The notes below the pieces were generated by a model that saw only the letters and a list, made by a program, of their open reading frames with translations, searched no databases and was not told the origin of the DNA. This document shows positions 1 through 5,606 of a stretch of DNA of 6,276 nt, in pieces (position 1 is the first letter of the stretch; every line of letters starts with the position of its first letter). The DNA is from Acidimicrobiia bacterium (GTDB taxonomy: Bacteria > Actinomycetota > Acidimicrobiia > IMCC26256 > JAENVU01), in the NCBI GenBank assembly GCA_017882945.1, contig JADGON010000313.1:1-6276 (forward strand), in the 5' to 3' direction. The translations under genes and the position numbers were made by a program.

Positions 1-1
1 C

Positions 2-157
2 GCAGCACTGCGCCGCTACGCCCGCAACCACAACCTCCGGCTGGTGGACGTCGCCGAAGGTGTCGTCAGCCGCACGCTTGCCGCCGAGGCGATCACCCCG
101 CGGAAGCCGGCCCGGCCTGACCCGCCACCCCCCAGGCCGCCCACGAAGTCCGCGTAG
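2..157 (+). CDS. ANTAR-domain RNA-binding regulator, C-terminal end only
   Basis: The window opens inside a gene. The frame beginning at base 2 reads AALRRYARNHNLRLVDVAEG and continues VVSRTLAAEAIT, then a Pro/Arg-rich tail ending at TAG 155-157. The pattern 'LRRYAR.HN.RL.dVA..VV' is the last helix of ANTAR domains, the three-helix module that binds paired hairpins in nascent RNA and relieves transcription termination. In actinobacteria it usually sits behind a GAF or response-regulator receiver domain, but any sensory domain lies outside the window. The tail after residue 35 or so (several consecutive prolines) looks disordered. The VOC gene starts 77 bp downstream on the same strand. The family call rests on about 25 residues, so it is good but not certain; only 51 codons are visible. 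Confidence 0.72.
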   Translation, partial: AALRRYARNHNLRLVDVAEGVVSRTLAAEAITPRKPARPDPPPPRPPTKSA

Positions 158-189
158 CCGGACCGCGCCGGGAAGAAGCCAGGCCGCCC

Positions 190-195
190 TAGGGT
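190..195 (+). promoter_or_regulatory. Possible -10 element for the VOC gene
   Basis: TAGGGT fits the loose actinobacterial -10 pattern TANNNT and would place the transcript start near 202, leaving a leader of about 33 nt that contains the Shine-Dalgarno. It sits in the 8-bp palindrome CCCTAGGG (187-194). No convincing -35 is visible upstream, and read-through from the ANTAR gene is equally possible. Confidence 0.25.
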
Positions 196-221
196 TGACG
201 CCACCAACGGCAGCGTTCCCC

Positions 222-228
222 GAGGGAG
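222..228 (+). promoter_or_regulatory. Ribosome binding site of the VOC gene
   Basis: GAGGGAG lies six bases before the ATG at 235. It is the best Shine-Dalgarno in the window and fixes the start of the VOC protein. Confidence 0.7.
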
Positions 229-234
229 TCCGAC

Positions 235-681
235 ATGCAGGTCAAGGAGCTGGGTCACGTCGTCCTCTACGTTCGAGACCTGGCGCAGTCGCGCCGGTTC
301 TACGGTGAGATCCTCGGGTTCCCCGAGCTGCCCGGCGGTTTCCCCGGTGCTGCCGCGTTCTCGACCGGTCGAACGCACCACGAGCTGCTGCTGATCGAGG
401 TGGGACCCGACGCCACACCGATCCCGAACGGGCGGCGCGTGGGGATGTACCACATCGGCCTCAAGGTCGGCGACACCGACGACGAGCTGCGCGCCGCGCT
501 CGAGGAGTTGCAACGCGCGAGCGTCGAGATCGTCGGTGCGAGCGACCACACCGTCACCCACAGCCTGTATCTGAAAGACCCCGACGGCAACGAGGTGGAG
601 CTCTACGTGGATGTGGAGTCCGCGGACTGGCGCTCGGACCCCGCGCTGTTCAACGCCCCGATCAAGCCTCTTCGTCTCTAG
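235..681 (+). CDS. VOC-superfamily protein (glyoxalase / extradiol dioxygenase fold)
   Basis: This 148-residue protein has the two beta-alpha-beta-beta-beta modules of the vicinal oxygen chelate fold, roughly residues 4-57 and 70-127. The first opens with 'ELGHVVLYVRDLAQSRRFYG' and the second with 'YHIGLKVGDTDDEL'. It ends with the family signature 'LYLKDPDGNEVELYVDV'. Likely metal ligands are H8, H73 and E122, with Y124 nearby, the arrangement of glyoxalase I and type I extradiol dioxygenases. The stretch 'SDHTVTHSLYLKDPDGNEVELY' (104-124) resembles catechol 2,3-dioxygenase-like proteins, but single-domain VOC members also include thiol transferases and isomerases, so the substrate cannot be named. 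It should be soluble and probably dimeric. The start is set by a strong Shine-Dalgarno six bases upstream. Its TAG shares CTAG (678-681) with the stop of the leftward small ORF. Confidence 0.9.
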   Translation: MQVKELGHVVLYVRDLAQSRRFYGEILGFPELPGGFPGAAAFSTGRTHHELLLIEVGPDATPIPNGRRVGMYHIGLKVGDTDDELRAALEELQRASVEIVGASDHTVTHSLYLKDPDGNEVELYVDVESADWRSDPALFNAPIKPLRL

Positions 682-767
682 GCGAGGTCGGGGAGGGCCA
701 TGAGCTCGGCCCAGGTCAGGTCCTCGCCGACCGGCGGCACGATCCCCTCGGGCAACCAGCGGCTCAC
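678..767 (-). CDS. Small 29-residue ORF overlapping the membrane-protein gene
   Basis: A GTG at 767-765 overlaps the membrane gene's TGA (766-764) as GTGA, and the frame runs to TAG at 680-678. The product begins MSRWLPEGIVPPVGEDLTWA and ends ELMALPDLA. All 29 sense codons end in G or C. The same frame upstream of the GTG has several codons ending in A or T, so the coding signal appears to switch frame at this point. The peptide is acidic toward its end, with an amphipathic 'LTWAELMALPDLA' helix and no membrane segment. It fills exactly the gap between the membrane gene and the VOC gene. No Shine-Dalgarno is visible, so translation would depend on coupling. I recognise no family. The alternative is a true C-terminal extension of the membrane protein separated by a one-base indel or a sequencing error. 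Confidence 0.45.
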   Translation of the reverse strand: MSRWLPEGIVPPVGEDLTWAELMALPDLA

Positions 768-1537
768 GAAGCGGCGAGGTCGCGCGAGCGCGTCTCGACC
801 CGGAGCCGTGACGAGAGGCCGAACAGCACGCTGAGCACAGCCACGGCGCCGATCCCGGCCATGAGCCCACCCACCGCGACCGCGGCGACGACCGCGACAC
901 CGAGCTGGACGACGATCAGCAGCCGGCGACTTGCCGCGGACCGCGCGTCGAAGCGCCGGTGGAAGTCGACGAGCTTCGCCGGGGTGGTGAGCCGGGCCCC
1001 GGGCAGCACGCCGAGCCCACGCACGAACCCGAACAGCGTCCCGAGCGCGAGCGCGGTCAACGGGTTCCCGGTCAGCGCGGCGAGGGCGACGAGCAGGACG
1101 AGCGCCGAGCTCATGATGTACGTGGCGAAGCCGATGCCGATCTGGAACCCGAAGCCCCCGCCGTACACCCAGGGCCGGTAGTCGTCGAGCCAGAGCTCGT
1201 TCACCTGGCGCCGGTGGTACGGGATCCGGATGCCGAAGAGACCGGCGTCGGCAACGGCCGCCGCGGCCGCGAGCACCGCGGCCAGCATCAACGCCGTCGT
1301 AGTCGTCAGCCCGACCGCGCCGACGATCGCGGCGAGGAGCGCGGCTGCGAGACCGAGCGTCGCGCCCCCGAGGGTCGCACCGAGGACGAACCAGATCGCG
1401 GTCGTCCGGAACCGGTTCCCACGGCCCGCCTCTCCCAACGGCGTGATCGTCGAGAGCATCGACTGCCCGCACGGCGACCACGTCGAACGGATCGCCGCGG
1501 CCACCGCGGCCACTCCGGCAAGAACCGCGATCAGCAC
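764..1537 (-). CDS. Polytopic membrane protein with a single SPCG motif
   Basis: This 257-residue protein is very hydrophobic, with about six membrane segments estimated by eye near residues 1-17, 45-73, 78-100, 127-155, 160-178 and 205-240. After the first segment comes 'STWSPCGQSMLSTITPLGE' (18-36). Its C23 is the only cysteine in the protein. A loop 'IRIPYHRRQVNELWLDDYRP' (103-122) and a glycine-rich segment 'GGGFGFQIGIGFATYI' (126-141) follow. A Ser-Pro-Cys after the first helix recalls the CcdA/DsbD electron-carrier fold, whose members need a second membrane cysteine that is absent here. I therefore call it unassigned and treat that resemblance as a lead only. The GTG start lies 26 bp after the cyclase stop with only a weak GGCGGG upstream, consistent with co-transcription. 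Codons end mostly in G/C throughout. Confidence 0.8.
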   Translation of the reverse strand: MLIAVLAGVAAVAAAIRSTWSPCGQSMLSTITPLGEAGRGNRFRTTAIWFVLGATLGGATLGLAAALLAAIVGAVGLTTTTALMLAAVLAAAAAVADAGLFGIRIPYHRRQVNELWLDDYRPWVYGGGFGFQIGIGFATYIMSSALVLLVALAALTGNPLTALALGTLFGFVRGLGVLPGARLTTPAKLVDFHRRFDARSAASRRLLIVVQLGVAVVAAVAVGGLMAGIGAVAVLSVLFGLSSRLRVETRSRDLAAS

Positions 1538-1563
1538 GCCCGCCAGACTAGGCCGCGCCGGGA

Positions 1564-2211
1564 TCAGTGGTCGCGCGGACCGCCGAAGGAGAGCGCCGGG
1601 AGCTCAGTGCCGGGCACGAGACCGAGCCGCTGGACCCGGCGGAAGCGGCCGAGGCCCCGCAAGGTGAGATCACGGGTGCCGAGAACCTGCATCCAGGACG
1701 GGAACGTCTCGGGCGGGTAGCCGATGCCGAGGAGCTCGCCCGGACGCGCGGCCTGGCTGAGCCGCGCCGCGAGGTTGACGGGCCGACCGATGTAGTCGTC
1801 ACCGTCGAAGAGCAGCGCCCAGCCGTCCGCGATGCCACCGCGCAGTGCCAACGTGTTCGCGTCATAGCGCGCGATGAGCTCGGCCGCGGCGGCGATCGCG
1901 GGACCCACCTCGGTGCCGATGAGCATCGCCCCGTCACCGAGCCACGACGCGATCCGCACGCCGCGACGTGTCGCGATGTCGCGAGTGAGGTTGCGGAACG
2001 CATTGAGCGCGTTGATGGCCGCGTGCTCGCCGTTGTTGGCCATGAACGCGGTGAAGCCGCAGAGATCGACGAACACGAAGGCGCGCTCGACCATCGGCAT
2101 CGCGTCCGCGAGCTGGCGCGGGCTCTCCATGCCGGCCATCTCGGCTCCGGTTCCCATGCTGTTGGCGTCCCCGTTGCGAGAGACGAACGGCACGTCGGCG
2201 ATCTCCACCAC
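1564..2211 (-). CDS. Stand-alone class III adenylate/guanylate cyclase domain protein
   Basis: The product (215 residues) is one cyclase homology domain, about residues 43-195, behind a short polar N-terminus; there is no receptor or membrane segment. It should convert ATP or GTP to the cyclic nucleotide as a soluble homodimer. Visible motifs: 'AFVFVDLCGFTAF' with metal-binding D49, 'SWLGDGAMLIG' with metal-binding D93, and 'GDDYIGRPVNLAARL' with purine-side D139 and transition-state N146 and R150. The purine-specifying lysine four residues before D93 is Ser89 (codon TCG), so nucleotide specificity is uncertain and activity may be altered. Translation starts at GTG 2211 or the adjacent GTG 2208; AGAGGAA at 2220-2214 spaces better to the second. 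It heads a leftward unit with the SPCG membrane gene. The family is certain, the catalytic competence is not. Confidence 0.92.
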   Translation of the reverse strand: MVEIADVPFVSRNGDANSMGTGAEMAGMESPRQLADAMPMVERAFVFVDLCGFTAFMANNGEHAAINALNAFRNLTRDIATRRGVRIASWLGDGAMLIGTEVGPAIAAAAELIARYDANTLALRGGIADGWALLFDGDDYIGRPVNLAARLSQAARPGELLGIGYPPETFPSWMQVLGTRDLTLRGLGRFRRVQRLGLVPGTELPALSFGGPRDH

Positions 2212-2213
2212 GA

Positions 2214-2220
2214 TTCCTCT
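2214..2220 (-). promoter_or_regulatory. Ribosome binding site of the cyclase gene
   Basis: AGAGGAA on the minus strand precedes two tandem GTG codons. AGAGG is four bases from the GTG at 2211 and seven from the one at 2208, so the second GTG may be the true start; the difference is one residue. Confidence 0.6.
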
Positions 2221-2307
2221 TCCACGAATGTGTCGGTCCTGCGCTGCCCCGCGCCGGCACGGTGACCTCTGCTGAGCGATCCGGTCGGCCCGGATGCGCT
2301 GCTCCAG

Positions 2308-2313
2308 ACGATA
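2308..2313 (-). promoter_or_regulatory. Candidate -10 of the cyclase operon
   Basis: On the minus strand the bases read TATCGT, preceded by GGA, matching the actinobacterial -10 pattern TANNNT. The SOS-like palindrome ends nine bases upstream and would cover the spacer and -35 zone. The transcript would start near 2300 and have a leader of about 90 nt ending in a good Shine-Dalgarno. The -35 is not distinct. Confidence 0.35.
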
Positions 2314-2322
2314 TCCCCGCCA

Positions 2323-2336
2323 CGAACGCCTGTTCG
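2323..2336. promoter_or_regulatory. SOS (LexA) box candidate, CGAACGCCTGTTCG
   Basis: The sequence is a perfect 5+5 inverted repeat, CGAAC / GTTCG, separated by four bases. This is the LexA operator architecture of Bacillus and mycobacteria (CGAAC-N4-GTTCG type); the centre GCCT departs from the commonly quoted RNRY at one position. It lies 112 bp upstream of the cyclase start and 125 bp upstream of the hydrolase ATG, immediately upstream of a leftward -10-like TATCGT, so the cyclase unit is the likelier target. One isolated site could arise by chance, and neither neighbour is a classical DNA-repair gene. Confidence 0.45.
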
Positions 2337-2457
2337 AACCATTTTTCAGGCTCTTGCGTTCCCGGGCTTTCGCACTGGCGAGCCGCGGTCGCTGCGTGGG
2401 GGTCCCGGCCAGGGTAACGCGACGAGCGCGGAACGGCGCATCGAAAGCGCCGACTTC

Positions 2458-2463
2458 TACGAT
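2458..2463 (+). promoter_or_regulatory. Candidate -10 of the hydrolase gene
   Basis: TACGAT fits TANNNT and overlaps the annotated ATG at 2462. If used, transcription would start at about 2470-2471, exactly where an in-frame GTG (2471) lies. That would give a leaderless mRNA, a common arrangement in actinobacteria. No Shine-Dalgarno precedes the ATG, which is consistent with this reading but does not prove it. Confidence 0.25.
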
Positions 2464-3346
2464 GCTCGCAGTGGATGCGCCCGAGTGGTTCCGAGCTGCG
2501 CTCGCCGCGCCCCGCGAAGACGACGAGGTCGAGGTCGACGGTTGTCCGATCCACTTCGTGCGCTGGGGCGCCCAAGACCGGCCCGGTCTCGTGCTGGTGC
2601 ACGGCGGGGCCGCCCACGCGCACTGGTGGGATCACGTCGCGCCGCTCCTCATGCAGGAGTGCTGCGTCGTCGCCGTCGATCTCTCGGGTCACGGTGACAG
2701 CGGGCGGCGCGATCGCTACCCGACCTCGACCTGGGCCAGGGAGATCGTCGAGGTCGCGGAGCACGCGGGGATCGCGGGCCCTCCCGTGGTCATCGGGCAC
2801 AGCATGGGCGGCTGGGTCGCGATCACGGCCGCGGCCGAACAGGGCGACCGGCTCGACGGCATCGTCGTGCTCGACTCACCCGTGCGGCGCCGCGCGCCGG
2901 AAGAGGAGGCCGCGGCCGAGGGTGCCGCGTTCGGTCCGCTCCGCACCTACCCGACGATGGAAGCCGCGCTCTCCCGCTTCCGCACCGTCCCCGATCAGCC
3001 GACCTCGCTGCCGTTCGTGCTCGAGCACGTTGCGCGCGCGTCAGTGCGCGAGATCGACGGCGGCTGGACCTGGAAGTTCGACCCCCGGATCTTCGATCGC
3101 CCGGTCCCGACGGGCGAGCTCCTCCAGCAGGTGCGTTGCCGGGTCGCGTTGTTCCGCTCCGAGCACGGGCTGGTGACACCGGACATCGGCGCCTACATGT
3201 ACGAGCAGCTCGGCCGCTTGGCACCCGTCGTCGAGGTACCGCTCGCACATCACCACGTGATGCTGGACCAGCCGATCCCCCTCGTCACGGGGCTCCGCAC
3301 GCTGCTCGCCGACTGGGAGCACAGCGTTCCTCAGCGGCGCACCTAG
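2462..3346 (+). CDS. Alpha/beta-hydrolase fold protein
   Basis: The product (294 residues from ATG 2462) has the hydrolase core in order: 'PGLVLVHGGAAHAHWW' (41-56) with the HGG oxyanion-hole strand, 'AVDLSGHGDS' (71-80), the nucleophile elbow 'VVIGHSMGGWVA' with Ser114, and 'PLAHHHVMLDQP' (260-271) with the catalytic histidine among H263-H265. The acid is probably D138 ('VVLDSP') or a residue in 'FRSEHGLVTPD' (231-241). There is no signal peptide, so it should be cytoplasmic. The HHHVMLDQP ending is common in actinobacterial hydrolases of unknown substrate; esterase, epoxide hydrolase and C-C hydrolase roles are all open. Upstream in-frame codons have poor G/C third positions, so I reject the longer start at 2294; GTG 2471 is a possible alternative. 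The TAG shares CTAG with the LtrA stop. Confidence 0.9.
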   Translation: MLAVDAPEWFRAALAAPREDDEVEVDGCPIHFVRWGAQDRPGLVLVHGGAAHAHWWDHVAPLLMQECCVVAVDLSGHGDSGRRDRYPTSTWAREIVEVAEHAGIAGPPVVIGHSMGGWVAITAAAEQGDRLDGIVVLDSPVRRRAPEEEAAAEGAAFGPLRTYPTMEAALSRFRTVPDQPTSLPFVLEHVARASVREIDGGWTWKFDPRIFDRPVPTGELLQQVRCRVALFRSEHGLVTPDIGAYMYEQLGRLAPVVEVPLAHHHVMLDQPIPLVTGLRTLLADWEHSVPQRRT

Positions 3347-4512
3347 ACGGCCGCGACCGGAAGGACCTCGGTGCGGGCTCGGGCCAGCGCTTCGAGGCCC
3401 GCCTCGACGATGGCGACGAAGGCAAAGGCCGCGACCGACCAGTAGGTGTCGAACCACGGGGCCCACTCGGCGACGCCGACGACGACCGCCACCGCGAGCA
3501 CCGCACCGAGCCGGATCCGGATCAGCTGCCCGAGCGGCCGCCGCCGCGAGACGAGGCTGATGACGATCAACGCGAGGTAGATCTCGGCGAGCGGGATCGC
3601 GACTGCCGCCACATCGGGGGTGGGGACGTCCTGGCCGGGATTGAAGATCACGAATCGCGACACCCCGATGGCCACCCCGATGATCCCGAGATGCAGCAGC
3701 AGGTGCGCGCCGATCCAGGTCGAGCGCCCGCGGGCCCCGGACGCCGCACCCGCGCGCGGGATGTCGTCGAAGTAGATCGCCCACACTGCGAACACGAGCA
3801 CGAACTCGAGGGCGACCGTCACGACGTCGATGCCATCGAGCGAGTCGTTGTTCGCCGCGAGCGCCACCTTCACGAACGCCTCACCGCACATGATGATCGT
3901 GAACGCGCCGAGGCGCTCGATGAGATGGCGCTCCTCCAGCGGCGGCACGGTGGTGGTGTGCGCCAGGGCCGGTGCGATCGTCACCGCGAGGCCGAGCATC
4001 CAGAAGAGGATCCGGGGCGTCTCGGGAAGCGCACCGGCGACGAGGAAGATCGCCGCCGCGATCGTGTACTCGATGGCCCGGCGCCGTGCGAACGCCCCCA
4101 TGTCGTTGCCCTTCCGCGCCGAGCGCGCGTACGTCACGGCAACCGTGAACGTCAGCAAGCTGTAGGTGATGGAGTCGAACTCAGGATGCGCGTGCAACCC
4201 GTCGCCGACCCCGATCGCGAAGAGCGCGACCAGGAACATCTGCGTCAGCGTGAGGATGCGGTACACGACGTCGTCGGAGGGGTACCGGTTGGCGTGCATC
4301 GTCGTCGCGAGCCAGACCCACCAGATCGAGACGAACGCTCCGCCGAACCAGATCGACTCGGCGACCGCGTCCGAATGGGAGAACTCGGAGCTGAGGATGA
4401 GGATGGCGGCGACGAAGACGAGGTCGTAGAAGAGGTCGAGCCACTCCCGCTCGGACTCGGGCGACACCGGGCTCGGGCTGGGGCCGGGAGCGGCCCCGGG
4501 ACTCGTCGGCAT
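3343..4512 (-). CDS. Low-temperature requirement A (LtrA) family membrane protein
   Basis: This 389-residue protein carries both hallmarks of the LtrA family: 'EREWLDLFYDLVFVAAI' (21-37) leading into the first membrane helix, and 'EERHLIERLGAFTIIMCGEA' (193-212), with H196, E199, R200, G210 and E211. Eight to ten further hydrophobic helices are visible and it ends in a short Ala/Val tail. LtrA was named from a Listeria mutant defective in cold growth; its biochemical activity is not established, and transport is only a guess. The N-terminus is Pro/Ser-rich and presumably cytoplasmic. ATG 4512 is chosen because it is the nearest methionine. AGAAGAGG abuts it with no spacing, so the start may be slightly off (GTG 4527 or 4467 are alternatives). 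The gene is divergent from aguA and convergent with the hydrolase gene. Confidence 0.93.
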   Translation of the reverse strand: MPTSPGAAPGPSPSPVSPESEREWLDLFYDLVFVAAILILSSEFSHSDAVAESIWFGGAFVSIWWVWLATTMHANRYPSDDVVYRILTLTQMFLVALFAIGVGDGLHAHPEFDSITYSLLTFTVAVTYARSARKGNDMGAFARRRAIEYTIAAAIFLVAGALPETPRILFWMLGLAVTIAPALAHTTTVPPLEERHLIERLGAFTIIMCGEAFVKVALAANNDSLDGIDVVTVALEFVLVFAVWAIYFDDIPRAGAASGARGRSTWIGAHLLLHLGIIGVAIGVSRFVIFNPGQDVPTPDVAAVAIPLAEIYLALIVISLVSRRRPLGQLIRIRLGAVLAVAVVVGVAEWAPWFDTYWSVAAFAFVAIVEAGLEALARARTEVLPVAAV

Positions 4513-4568
4513 CCTCTTCTGTAGCACTTCGGCATCCGCGCGTGGTGCCTGCGTGGTTGACTCGGAGC
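4513..4568. promoter_or_regulatory. Short divergent promoter region between ltrA-like gene and aguA
   Basis: Only 56 bp lie between two divergent starts, so both promoters must sit here or inside the facing genes. I see no clear -10/-35 pair. TTGACT at 4557-4562 resembles a -35 hexamer but has no -10 at proper spacing before the aguA ATG. The leftward strand has AGAAGAGG directly against the LtrA ATG. Confidence 0.35.
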
Positions 4569-5606
4569 ATGTCGGGCCGGTCCACGGGCGCAGCCGCATC
4601 CCTCGAGGCACTGCCCGGGGGAACGCGGGTGCCGGCGGAGACCGACGAGCACGAGCGCACCCTCATCGCGTGGCCGACGGAGCAGCGCCGCGACGCGCTC
4701 TGGGGCGATCAGCTCGACGCGGCCCGGGCGGTCCACGCGCTCCTCGCTCACGCGATCGCCCGGTTCGAGGATGTGCTGCTCGTCGCGGATCCCGCCGAGG
4801 CCGACGACGCCTCGCGCCAGATGGTGAACCCGCGCATCGAGATCCTGCCCGAGGCCATCGACGACTCGTGGTTGCGCGACTCGGGGCCGGTGATCGCGAA
4901 GGCGCCGGACGGCAGCCGTCACGCGTTGTGCTTCGAATTCACCGGCTGGGGTGGCTCGTTCACGCCGTTCGATCGCGACGCCACCATCGCGTCCCGCCTC
5001 GCCGCGCATCTCGAGTTCCCCTCCTATGACGTCGGCTTCGCGGGCGAAGGGGGCGCGCTCGCGCTCGACGGCGACGGGCTCGTCGTGGCGACCGAACGGT
5101 GCCTGCTGAACCCGAATCGCAACCCCGGACGGAAGCGGGGCGAGATCAATCGCGCACTGCGCACGGCTGTCGGCGCCGACACCGTCGTCTGGCTCGACGA
5201 TGGAATCGCGGAGGACGAAGGCACTGATGGTCACGTCGACAACGTCGTCGCGTTCTTCGCGCCCGGACGCTGCCTGCTGCAGGGATGCGATGACCCCGCC
5301 AACCCGAACCACGCGATCGCACGCGCGAACCGCAAGGAGCTCGAGCGCGCCGGGATCGTCGTGACCGAGGTGCCGGTGCTCCCCTACGCCACCGTCGGAG
5401 GTGCACGCCGGCCGGTGCCGTACGTGAACCTGTACCCGATCAACGGCGCCGTCCTGGTGCCGATCAGCGGCGATCCCGCGGATGCGTGGGTGCTCGAGCT
5501 GATCGGCCGGTGCTTCGCAGGGCGTGAGGTCATCGGCGTCCCGGGGGCGGTCCTCGCGTACGGGGGCGGCGGCGTCCACTGCATCACCCAACCGGTCCCG
5601 AAATGA
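4569..5606 (+). CDS. aguA: Agmatine deiminase (agmatine iminohydrolase)
   Basis: This 345-residue protein belongs to the guanidino-group-modifying (pentein) fold and should hydrolyse agmatine to N-carbamoylputrescine plus ammonia in the cytoplasm. Family motifs in order: 'VPAETDEHERTLIAWP' (21-36), 'DDSWLRDSGPV' (98-108), 'GEGGAL' (159-164), 'TDGHVDN' (219-225) with catalytic H222 and D224, and 'YGGGGVHCITQ' (331-341) with nucleophile C338. All expected catalytic residues are present and the length is close to known bacterial AguA. The ATG at 4569 has GGAG very close upstream. GTG 4542 would add nine residues, and GTG 4629, preceded by GGGGGAA, would begin right at the conserved domain. The TGA overlaps the aguB ATG as ATGA, and that partner supports agmatine rather than peptidyl-arginine as substrate. 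Confidence 0.93.
   Translation: MSGRSTGAAASLEALPGGTRVPAETDEHERTLIAWPTEQRRDALWGDQLDAARAVHALLAHAIARFEDVLLVADPAEADDASRQMVNPRIEILPEAIDDSWLRDSGPVIAKAPDGSRHALCFEFTGWGGSFTPFDRDATIASRLAAHLEFPSYDVGFAGEGGALALDGDGLVVATERCLLNPNRNPGRKRGEINRALRTAVGADTVVWLDDGIAEDEGTDGHVDNVVAFFAPGRCLLQGCDDPANPNHAIARANRKELERAGIVVTEVPVLPYATVGGARRPVPYVNLYPINGAVLVPISGDPADAWVLELIGRCFAGREVIGVPGAVLAYGGGGVHCITQPVPK

Larger units (their letters stand above)
2212..2461. promoter_or_regulatory. Divergent intergenic region between cyclase and hydrolase genes
   Basis: These 250 bp separate two divergently transcribed genes. Codon third positions here contain many A and T in the rightward open frame that extends upstream to 2294, unlike the flanking genes, so I read this as non-coding. 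It holds a palindromic CGAAC-N4-GTTCG box, a candidate leftward -10 and a candidate rightward -10, listed separately. It also has the only short T-run in the area (ATTTTT, 2341-2346). I see no RNA gene or riboswitch in it. Confidence 0.6.

Noticed and set aside
695..712. GGGCC-N8-GGCCC inverted repeat downstream of the VOC gene.
   Set aside because: Short stem without a T-run, inside the small ORF whose codon pattern explains the bases.
678..1481. Long leftward open frame across the membrane-protein gene (267 codons).
   Set aside because: Upstream of 767 it is an Arg-rich out-of-frame reading of the membrane protein; only its last 29 codons carry coding bias and they are listed separately.
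959..1720. Rightward 253-codon open frame rich in Arg, Glu and Pro.
   Set aside because: It lies antisense to the membrane and cyclase genes, has low-complexity composition typical of GC-rich shadow frames, and contains no family motif.
2331..2341. GTTCGAACC resembling a tRNA T-arm.
   Set aside because: The flanking bases do not form a five-base T-stem and no anticodon arm or acceptor stem lies upstream; the bases are better explained as half of the CGAAC-N4-GTTCG palindrome.
2294..2461. Upstream extension of the hydrolase to an ATG at 2294.
   Set aside because: The added 56 codons often end in A or T, are Arg-rich without hydrolase similarity, and would run through the palindromic operator candidate.
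3334..3354. GCGGC-N11-GCCGC hairpin centred near the convergent CTAG, a possible bidirectional terminator.
   Set aside because: The stem is only five pairs with an 11-base loop and no T-run on either side; such pairings are frequent by chance at this GC content.
3136..4524. Rightward 462-codon open frame antisense to the LtrA gene.
   Set aside because: Highly charged Arg/Asp/Glu/His low-complexity reading; the opposite strand gives a clear LtrA protein over the same bases.
4542..4568. Earlier GTG start of aguA at 4542.
   Set aside because: No ribosome binding site, and the nine extra residues add nothing conserved; ATG 4569 is the more economical choice.
4245..5591. Leftward 448-codon open frame antisense to aguA.
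   Set aside because: No motif and biased composition, while the rightward strand has complete agmatine deiminase catalytic motifs.
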